Assembly: GCA_003501835.1 (NCBI GenBank)
Contig: DNOU01000118.1
Span: forward strand, 4,884 to 9,928
Reading direction: 5' to 3'
Source of the DNA: Anaerolineaceae bacterium
GTDB taxonomy: Bacteria; Chloroflexota; Anaerolineae; Anaerolineales; Anaerolineaceae
DNA: 5,045 nt
A model generated the notes under the pieces. That model did no database searches and was not told where the DNA came from. It saw only the letters and a list, made by a program, of their open reading frames with translations. Below, one piece after another: positions 1 to 5,045 of the stretch (position 1 is its first letter; each line of letters opens with the position of its first letter). The translations under genes and the position numbers were made by a program.

Positions 1-90
1 AATCACCGAAACTTGAACGGGGAGGATGGTTGTTCAGTTTGGGGTCACTTGAAACTGTTTAAAAATTCTGCCCGCATCAAGAAAATTTAA
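1..90 (+). other. Leader / upstream intergenic region
   Basis: This stretch precedes the binding-protein gene. It holds two copies of the 7-mer ACTTGAA (11-17 and 47-53), which could be chance. TTGAAC (13-18) and TTGAAA (49-54) resemble -35 boxes, but neither has a good -10 box at 16-18 bp, so no promoter is called. Frame 1 is open from the window edge to a TAA at 88-90, and frame 3 is open to a TAA at 60-62. Either could be the tail of an upstream gene, but neither translation is recognisable. A real promoter may lie before the window. Confidence 0.4.
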
Positions 91-98
91 AAAGGAGG
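91..98 (+). promoter_or_regulatory. Strong Shine-Dalgarno site of the binding-protein gene
   Basis: AAAGGAGG lies 7 nt before the ATG at 106. It is a near-perfect anti-16S match at optimal spacing, which fixes the start codon and implies high translation, as expected for an abundant solute-binding protein. The other ribosome binding sites in the window are weaker or sit inside an upstream gene. Confidence 0.85.
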
Positions 99-105
99 AA
101 GAAGT

Positions 106-1392
106 ATGGTCAAAAAGCATTGGTACATAGTGGTGGCTTTAATGGTGGTTGCCTCAATTTTGATGGCAGCCTGCCAGGCCACGCCGACCGCTGCTCCTGC
201 CACTTCCGAGAAGCCCAGTGGAAAATTGGAAATCTTCTCATGGTGGACGGCTGGTGGAGAAGCAGAAGGTTTGAATGCAATCATGGCAGTTTACAAAGGG
301 TTGTATCCGGATGTGGAGATCGTCAACGCGACCGTTGCAGGCGGTGCTGGCACGAATGCAAAGGCAGTGCTGGCCACCCGTTTGCAGGGCGGAAACCCGC
401 CGGATTCCTTCCAGGTCCATGCTGGACTCGAAGTTGAAAAATACAGCCCATCCCAGTACCTCGTGCCATTGGATGACATGCTTGATCCCGCTGTCTATCC
501 TGCTGATCTCCTGGCCATGCTGAAGTATGAAGATCACTATTGGAGCATCCCTGTCAACATTCACCGCTCCAATGTGCTCTGGTACAACAAGACTGTCCTG
601 AAGGATGCTGGCATTGAAGCACCGCAGACCATGGATGAATTCATGGCTGCTCTCGAGACTTTGAAGGGCAAGGGTTATATTCCCATCACCATGGGCACCA
701 AGGAAGGTTGGGAAGGCGCTCATGTCTTTGAAGGTTTCCTGCTCTCATTCCTTGGACCAGATGATTATATTGGTCTGTGGAAGGGTACAACCGCCTGGTC
801 CGATCCCCGCGTCACCAGCGCTCTCGAAGCCTTCAAGAAGATGATGACCTATGTCAATACTGACAATGCCGCCCTCACCTGGGATGGCGCTGCTCAGTAC
901 TTGACCACCAACAAAGCTGCCTTCCTGATCATGGGAGACTGGGCTGCCGGATGGTTCGCAAGCCAGAACTTCACTGATTTTGGCTGGGCTGCCACTCCTG
1001 GTACGGGTGGACAATTCGTTGCCCTGTCTGACTCCTTCGCACTGCCGAAGGGCGCCCCGAACGAAACCGCCGCCAAAGCCTGGCTTCAGGTTGCCGGATC
1101 CAAAGCTGGTCAGGAAGCCTTCAATCCCAAGAAGGGTTCCATTTGCGCACGCACTGACTGCGATGATGCTGCATTCCAAGCCGTTCCCGCCACCTATGAT
1201 TATCTGCATGCCACCGCTGCAGAATGGAAGACCGATCGCATCGTCCCATCCATTGTTCATGGGGCAGCCACCATTGAAAGCTGGGCCACCGCCTTCAAGG
1301 ACACCATTTCACTCTTCGTGTCCTCTGGTGATGTTGCCAAGACCCAGACTTCACTTGGTCAGCTCTGTGTTGACGCTGGTGTCTGCAAATAA
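106..1392 (+). CDS. Glucose/mannose-type ABC transporter substrate-binding lipoprotein
   Basis: Extracytoplasmic sugar-binding component of a CUT1-class ABC importer, 428 residues, a usual length for this family. The N-terminus has basic residues (K3, K4), a hydrophobic core at about 7-20, and a lipobox LMAAC with Cys23 as the likely lipidated residue. A short Thr/Pro/Ala linker (24-40) follows. The mature part closely resembles, from memory, the Thermus thermophilus glucose/mannose-binding protein: SWW (45-47), a GG-rich NATVAGGAG segment (74-82), PPDSFQVHAG (98-107), VNIHRSNVLWYN (150-161), MGDWAAG (276-282), LSDSF (307-311), NPKKGS (340-345) and VHGA (384-387). In that family several of these segments line the sugar pocket, especially the Trp pair, the QVH segment, the Asp of SDS and the late His. 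The ligand is therefore probably glucose and/or mannose; other hexoses or disaccharides cannot be excluded. Two close Cys pairs (347/352 and 421/427) may form disulfides. Two permease genes follow after a hairpin. Confidence 0.93.
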   Translation: MVKKHWYIVVALMVVASILMAACQATPTAAPATSEKPSGKLEIFSWWTAGGEAEGLNAIMAVYKGLYPDVEIVNATVAGGAGTNAKAVLATRLQGGNPPDSFQVHAGLEVEKYSPSQYLVPLDDMLDPAVYPADLLAMLKYEDHYWSIPVNIHRSNVLWYNKTVLKDAGIEAPQTMDEFMAALETLKGKGYIPITMGTKEGWEGAHVFEGFLLSFLGPDDYIGLWKGTTAWSDPRVTSALEAFKKMMTYVNTDNAALTWDGAAQYLTTNKAAFLIMGDWAAGWFASQNFTDFGWAATPGTGGQFVALSDSFALPKGAPNETAAKAWLQVAGSKAGQEAFNPKKGSICARTDCDDAAFQAVPATYDYLHATAAEWKTDRIVPSIVHGAATIESWATAFKDTISLFVSSGDVAKTQTSLGQLCVDAGVCK

Positions 1393-1406
1393 GCAGGGAT
1401 AAACCG

Positions 1407-1438
1407 GTTAAGGCAGTCCCCACGGGGACTGCCTTAAC
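1407..1438 (+). terminator. Intergenic 14-bp hairpin between binding-protein and permease genes (attenuator or mRNA-stability element)
   Basis: GTTAAGGCAGTCCC (1407-1420) pairs perfectly with GGGACTGCCTTAAC (1425-1438) around a 4-nt CACG loop. A G-U pair can be added at 1406/1439. The hairpin starts 15 nt after the stop of the binding-protein gene. The sequence straight after the stem is TTAATAGGG, not a U-tract, and the next T-run (1452-1456) lies beyond the ribosome binding site of the next gene. It is therefore not a canonical intrinsic terminator. By analogy with malE-malF-type operons, I infer partial termination or protection of the upstream mRNA from 3' exonucleases, giving more binding protein than permease. 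Confidence 0.75.
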
Positions 1439-1443
1439 TTAAT

Positions 1444-1449
1444 AGGGAG
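1444..1449 (+). promoter_or_regulatory. Shine-Dalgarno site of the first permease gene
   Basis: AGGGAG lies 7 nt before the ATG at 1457 and begins only 5 nt after the end of the intergenic hairpin. A stable stem this close could affect ribosome access, or could act as an insulator that keeps the site single-stranded. Confidence 0.7.
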
Positions 1450-1456
1450 TGTTTTT

Positions 1457-2356
1457 ATGCACCTCAATCAGAAATACAGGCTTTATTCAATATTGCTGAT
1501 AGCCCCTTCTGTCCTGGCGATATTGGTGTTTGTTTATGGTTTCATTGCGTTCACTGGCGTGGCTTCTTTTATCAACTGGACAAAAATGAAGATCGACTTT
1601 ACTTTTGTCGGCTTCAATAACTATATCCGACTGTTCCAAACCGAACGCTTTCTCATTGACCTGAGAAATACTCTCACGTTCACCGTCCTTTTCCTCCTCA
1701 TCACCATCGTCATCGGTCTTCTGCTTGCAATTCTGGTGGATCAGAACATCAAAGGTGAATCCTTATTCCGCAACATTTTCCTTTTCCCGATGGCTTTTTC
1801 TTTCATCGTGACGGGTGTGGTGTGGCGCTGGCTGCTGGCTCCAGGTAATGAAATTACAGGTGCCCTGGGAGTGAACCTCATCTTCGAAAAGATCGGTCTG
1901 GGTTTTCTGGCGAATGGATGGTACACCGACCCCAGGATCGGTATCAGGGCAGTGGTGATTGCCGCAGTCTGGCAATATGCCGGATACATCATGGCGCTTT
2001 ACCTGGCAGGAATTCGTGGGATACCTGTCGAAATAGTGGAAGCTGCACGTGTTGATGGTGCCTCCGAAATCAACGTTTACCGCCATATCATCCTTCCCCT
2101 GGTCCGTCCTATTACACTCTCTGCAGTCATCATTTTGGGACATATTTCCCTTAAGATCTTCGATCTGGTCGTTTCCATGACCGGACCGGGAACGGGCTTT
2201 TCCACAGATGTCCCGGCATTCTTCATGTACGATACGACTTTTCGTGGGAATCGCTTTGCCGAAGGGTCTGCGATTGCCATTATCCTCTTGTTATTGGTGG
2301 CAATTCTCGTCGTTCCCTATCTCATTAACAGTTCCAAGGTGGAGGTGGAGCGATGA
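1457..2356 (+). CDS. ABC sugar transporter permease 1 (MalF/UgpA-like, glucose/mannose type)
   Basis: Inner-membrane permease subunit, 299 residues, usual length for CUT1 first permeases. Six membrane segments are visible at about 11-33, 72-95, 105-128, 163-185, 218-240 and 270-290. The cytoplasmic coupling loop carries a good EAA motif: E195-A-A-x3-G201, followed by YRHIILPLVRP (208-218), the part that docks on the ATPase. The C-terminal half, with GHISLKIFDLVVSMTGPG (228-245) and TTFRGNRFAEGSAIAI (260-275), resembles glucose/mannose permeases of Thermus-type systems, which agrees with the binding protein upstream. The start is set by AGGGAG 7 nt upstream. Its stop codon overlaps the start of the second permease gene by 4 nt, so the two are likely translationally coupled and made in equal amounts as a heterodimer. 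The specific sugar is inferred from family resemblance and context. Confidence 0.93.
   Translation: MHLNQKYRLYSILLIAPSVLAILVFVYGFIAFTGVASFINWTKMKIDFTFVGFNNYIRLFQTERFLIDLRNTLTFTVLFLLITIVIGLLLAILVDQNIKGESLFRNIFLFPMAFSFIVTGVVWRWLLAPGNEITGALGVNLIFEKIGLGFLANGWYTDPRIGIRAVVIAAVWQYAGYIMALYLAGIRGIPVEIVEAARVDGASEINVYRHIILPLVRPITLSAVIILGHISLKIFDLVVSMTGPGTGFSTDVPAFFMYDTTFRGNRFAEGSAIAIILLLLVAILVVPYLINSSKVEVER
2341..2347 (+). promoter_or_regulatory. Shine-Dalgarno site inside permease 1 for permease 2
   Basis: GGAGGTG sits in the last codons of the first permease gene, 5 nt before the ATG at 2353. With the ATGA stop/start overlap it supports coupled translation and decides the start of the second permease. 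Confidence 0.75.
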
Positions 2357-3327
2357 GTGCCCTTACGGTTACCCATTCTCGAAGGCAATTCAAATTTAGA
2401 TGGTCACGTTTCTTCATTTATCTCGTCCTCATCATCTCCGTTGTTTTCTTCCTGGTTCCCATCTACCTGTTGTTGATCACAAGCTTCAAGTCATATCAGG
2501 AAGTCAACATGGCGAACATGTGGAATTTCCCGCTCAAACTCAGCCTCGAATCGTTCAAATACGCATGGTTTGGCTCTGAAACAGGCGGCTACCGCGGGCT
2601 CTCTGGTAATTTTGTGAACAGCCTGATCCTGGTGATCCCGGCTTCGCTTACCTCGGCGATTGTCGGCTCATTGAATGGATACGTTTTCTCCAAGTGGAAA
2701 TTCAAGGGATCAGATGCTATTTTTTCACTCATGCTCTTCGGTATGTTCATCCCATATCAGAGCATTTTGATCCCTCTGGTGCAGGTTCTGCAGTGGATAT
2801 CCACCTTCACCAATCCCATCATTCACGCAATCCAGGGGAGTACGGTCATCAGCGGAAGTCACACTTTTATGTACTGGCTGGGAGAGCTCATCCCAGGGTA
2901 TGGCACAATTGGTGGATTGATCATGGTGCATGTGATCTATGGTCTCCCCATCGCCACCCTGACCTTCCGCAACTACTACGCCGGGATCTCCAGAGAACTG
3001 ATTGAAGCGGGCATGATCGACGGCGATGGGTTCCTGGGACTTTACAGGCACATCCTGTTTCCCATTTCCATGCCGGGATTTGTAGTGGTGCTGATCTGGC
3101 AGTTCACTTCCATTTGGAATGATTTCCTCTTTGGCATCATTGTGACCTCCGATCCGAATGTTCAACCCATCACCGTGGCATTGAACAACCTCGCAGGGTC
3201 ATATATCGTTGAGTGGAATGTTCAAATGGCTGGAGCCCTGCTTTCGTCATTGCCCACCCTGCTGGTCTATATCTTCCTCAGCCAGTATTTCATCCGCGGT
3301 TTGATGGCTGGCTCTTTGAAGGGTTAA
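2353..3327 (+). CDS. ABC sugar transporter permease 2 (MalG-like, glucose/mannose type) with an internal insertion
   Basis: Second inner-membrane permease of the importer, 324 residues, longer than the roughly 275-300 usual for this subunit. Hydrophobic segments lie at about 20-44, 88-112, 121-143, 184-206, 241-262 and 293-312. The coupling loop reads E218-A-G-x3-G224 then YRHILFPISMP (231-241), so the motif is EAG rather than EAA; the conserved Glu and Gly are kept. The end, YFIRGLMAGSLKG (312-324), is the standard MalG-family C-terminus, so the gene is complete. Compared with my memory of Thermus-type glucose permeases, about 30 extra residues lie between PLV (141-143) and GYGTIGGL (182-189), in the loop after the third membrane segment. 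They include a moderately hydrophobic stretch with HTFMYWLGELI (170-180). The gene overlaps permease 1 by 4 nt. Its partner ATPase is not in the window. Confidence 0.92.
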   Translation: MSALTVTHSRRQFKFRWSRFFIYLVLIISVVFFLVPIYLLLITSFKSYQEVNMANMWNFPLKLSLESFKYAWFGSETGGYRGLSGNFVNSLILVIPASLTSAIVGSLNGYVFSKWKFKGSDAIFSLMLFGMFIPYQSILIPLVQVLQWISTFTNPIIHAIQGSTVISGSHTFMYWLGELIPGYGTIGGLIMVHVIYGLPIATLTFRNYYAGISRELIEAGMIDGDGFLGLYRHILFPISMPGFVVVLIWQFTSIWNDFLFGIIVTSDPNVQPITVALNNLAGSYIVEWNVQMAGALLSSLPTLLVYIFLSQYFIRGLMAGSLKG

Positions 3328-3354
3328 GAAGATTAGAAAGCGTGGTAAATTCTC

Positions 3355-5028
3355 ATGCCATATTCGAGTATTGACTTAAAAAAAGTCAAAACCTATCCCA
3401 TTGTGGACCGCCGTAATCTGGTCAAACTAAGCGACCTGGTCCACCCCGGTAATACCATCCCTCTCATGGTAAGCGATGACCTTGACCAGGTGGTGGCTGC
3501 CATTTTGAAAGCCAGGCAGGATGGTCGTCCCGTGATCTGGAACATGGGCGCCCACGTGATCAAATGTGGGTTGGGTCCGCTGCTGATTGACTTGATGGAA
3601 AAAGGCATCATCACTCACCTTTCGGGCAATGGAGCGGTATCCATTCACGATACCGAGCTGGCGATGATCGGCGAGACCTCTGAGGATGTTGCCACCAGTA
3701 TTGAGGACGGCAGCTTTGGAATGGCTTTCGAAACTGGAGAGGTGATCTACAGGGCTTTGCGCCGGGGTGTGATGGACGGCCTGGGTTATGGAGAATCCCT
3801 GGGGCGCTTGATCACCGAAGAAAAGATGCCTCACAGAGATATTTCGGTGCTATCGGCAGCCTACCGCTTGAAAATCCCGATGACCATCCATGTCACCATT
3901 GGAGCTGATATCATTCATCAACACCCTCATTCCGATTTTGGCGTCCTAGGCGAGGCGACCGGGCGTGATTTCAAGATCTTTTGCGCATCCGTCACAAGCC
4001 TTGAAGGTGGAGTCTTCATGAACTTTGGCTCTGCGGTGACTGGCGCCGAAGTGTTCTTAAAAGCGCTTTCCATCGCCCGCAACCTGGGATATTCCGTCAG
4101 CAAGTTCACCACTGCAAATTTTGATCTGATACCCCTGGCAGGCAATTACCATTCCGGGGTTGGCAAGGCAGAACCGGAGTACTACTATCGACCCCGAAAG
4201 AATATCGTCAACCGGCCTGTCTCGATGGGCGGGCATGGTTATCACATTCAGGGCGATCACATGGAAACTGTGCCCACCCTTCACCATAAGGTGACCGCCA
4301 GCCTGGTAGAAGGCTTGAAAATCGAAGTAAAACCAGAAGTTCCTACGGATGAGTTCACTGGAATGCTTGAGCGAGTGAAGTCAGAGTCTCCTTCCAGTGT
4401 GGGTGTGCTTCAAGCCATGGTGGACCGTCACCCTCATCTGCGGGGGGCGTCCATTTCACTGGCCAGGGCTTTCCAGGCCATTGCGCGTTCCTTCTCTCTT
4501 GGAGGAACCCTTTACCTCGCCGGGAACGGTGGCAGCATGTCTGATGCGCTTCACATTTCTGGCGAGCTGCTCAAGTCCTATGCGGGAAAACGTCCCCTCA
4601 CATCGGAGGAAGTCTTCGCCTTCGAACCATTACCGGACGGTCAAAAACTGGCTGCCTCACTTGAACGAGGCTTGCGGGGCATCACCCTGGGAGTGAATCC
4701 CACCATTGGTTCAGCGGTGGATAACGATTTTGCAGAGCGCAGCATGTCTGTTGCCCAGGAGTTGAATGCGCTCGGCCGCAGCGGTGATGTACTCCTTGCC
4801 ATTTCCACCAGCGGTAAAGCGCGCAATCTGCTTTATGCTGCCGAAACTGCGCGGGCGAAGGGAATCACCACCATTTTGTTGACCGGACCCGGCGAAAGTC
4901 CACTTTCCAATGCAGCAGATCTGACGATCCATGCGCCGGGTGAACGCACAGACCGCATCCAGGAAAATCACATCCTGCTTTACCATTGCCTGTGCGAAAT
5001 GCTCGAAAAACATTTCTTTGGACAATAA
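3355..5028 (+). CDS. Two-domain fusion: deoxyhypusine-synthase-like N-terminal domain plus GmhA-like SIS sugar-phosphate isomerase domain
   Basis: Cytoplasmic protein of 557 residues with no signal peptide or membrane segment. The C-terminal part (about 365-552) is a SIS domain closest to GmhA, which isomerises sedoheptulose 7-phosphate to D-glycero-D-manno-heptose 7-phosphate. It shows AGNGGS (389-394), DALHISGE (397-404), DND (456-458), GDVLLAISTSG (477-487) and DRIQENHILLYH (533-544). His400, Glu404, Gln536 and His544 match the metal and catalytic positions of GmhA, so activity is likely kept. The N-terminal part (about 1-312) carries NMGAHVIKCGLGP (63-75), GNGAVSIHDTELAMIG (91-106), FGMAFET (121-127), EYYYRPRKNI (275-284) and GGHGYHIQGDH (292-302). 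It resembles distant bacterial deoxyhypusine synthase-fold proteins of unknown role; bacteria generally lack eIF5A, so the true substrate is unknown. The start follows the permease stop by 27 nt, with only a weak ribosome binding site (AGAAAG at 3335-3340 or GTGG at 3342-3345). Co-transcription suggests, but does not prove, work on a phosphate derived from the imported sugar. The SIS call is firm; the N-terminal fold is tentative. Confidence 0.85.
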   Translation: MPYSSIDLKKVKTYPIVDRRNLVKLSDLVHPGNTIPLMVSDDLDQVVAAILKARQDGRPVIWNMGAHVIKCGLGPLLIDLMEKGIITHLSGNGAVSIHDTELAMIGETSEDVATSIEDGSFGMAFETGEVIYRALRRGVMDGLGYGESLGRLITEEKMPHRDISVLSAAYRLKIPMTIHVTIGADIIHQHPHSDFGVLGEATGRDFKIFCASVTSLEGGVFMNFGSAVTGAEVFLKALSIARNLGYSVSKFTTANFDLIPLAGNYHSGVGKAEPEYYYRPRKNIVNRPVSMGGHGYHIQGDHMETVPTLHHKVTASLVEGLKIEVKPEVPTDEFTGMLERVKSESPSSVGVLQAMVDRHPHLRGASISLARAFQAIARSFSLGGTLYLAGNGGSMSDALHISGELLKSYAGKRPLTSEEVFAFEPLPDGQKLAASLERGLRGITLGVNPTIGSAVDNDFAERSMSVAQELNALGRSGDVLLAISTSGKARNLLYAAETARAKGITTILLTGPGESPLSNAADLTIHAPGERTDRIQENHILLYHCLCEMLEKHFFGQ

Positions 5029-5044
5029 GGAATTTGTTTTCCTT
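5027..5044 (+). other. Small inverted repeat at the end of the fusion gene
   Basis: AAGGAA (5027-5032) and TTCCTT (5039-5044) can pair around a 6-nt loop, with a possible U-G pair at 5026/5045. The repeat overlaps the stop codon and reaches the window edge. The stem is AT-rich and short, so it could be the start of a terminator, or chance. Confidence 0.25.
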
Positions 5045-5045
5045 G

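Noticed and set aside
49..80. Possible promoter with TTGAAA at 49-54
   Set aside because: No acceptable -10 hexamer at 16-18 bp; the AT-rich run at 58-67 is too close.
1..90. Open frame from the window edge to TAA at 88-90 as the tail of an upstream gene
   Set aside because: It is only 29 codons, the translation matches nothing I know, and a second frame is also open to position 62. A run this short is often open by chance.
745..1260. 171-codon open frame on the minus strand
   Set aside because: It lies wholly inside the well-supported binding-protein gene and is Gly-rich with no recognisable motif, typical of an antisense shadow.
980..1402. 140-codon open frame on the + strand overlapping the binding-protein gene
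   Set aside because: Pro/Arg-rich translation without domain features, no ribosome binding site, and out of frame with a gene whose family match runs through the whole region.
1407..1440. Hairpin as a full intrinsic terminator ending the binding-protein transcript
   Set aside because: Only two T residues follow the stem. The permease genes next door belong to the same transporter and have no visible promoter in the gap, so read-through is needed.
3427..3834. 135-codon minus-strand frame within the fusion gene
   Set aside because: Antisense shadow of the conserved N-terminal domain; no start signal or known motif.

Overview
The window looks like part of a chromosomal sugar-uptake operon from a bacterium, with every convincing gene on the + strand. 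I favour a Chloroflexota (Anaerolineae-like) anaerobe. The binding protein is a lipoprotein with a short Thr/Pro/Ala-rich linker after the lipobox cysteine, a style common in that phylum, and all three transporter proteins resemble the glucose/mannose systems of Thermus and its ecological neighbours. This assignment is by eye and only moderately secure. Base composition is close to balanced and even across the window, and no transposase, phage, tRNA, rRNA or CRISPR feature was seen.

Layout: 1-105 is a leader with a strong ribosome binding site and no promoter I can defend. 106-1392 encodes a sugar-binding lipoprotein of the glucose/mannose type. 1393-1456 is a short gap holding a perfect 14-bp hairpin without an adjoining U-tract. 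1457-2356 and 2353-3327 encode the two inner-membrane permeases, which overlap by 4 nt (ATGA). 3355-5028 encodes a 557-residue two-domain protein. Its N-terminal half looks like a distant deoxyhypusine-synthase-fold protein, and its C-terminal half is a GmhA-like (phosphoheptose isomerase-like) SIS domain. 5029-5045 is the start of the next intergenic region.

How the genes fit together: the lipoprotein captures a hexose (probably glucose and/or mannose) outside the membrane and passes it to the permease heterodimer. The ATPase subunit that must power import is not in the window, so it is downstream or is a shared MsmX-type subunit elsewhere. The hairpin between the binding-protein gene and the permease genes would suit differential expression, with binding protein in excess over permease. 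The fusion protein follows the second permease by 27 nt and is probably co-transcribed. Its SIS half keeps the residues expected of a metal-dependent sedoheptulose-7-phosphate isomerase. Its N-terminal half has no function I can assign. The fusion, and its coupling to a hexose importer, is the most unusual thing here.
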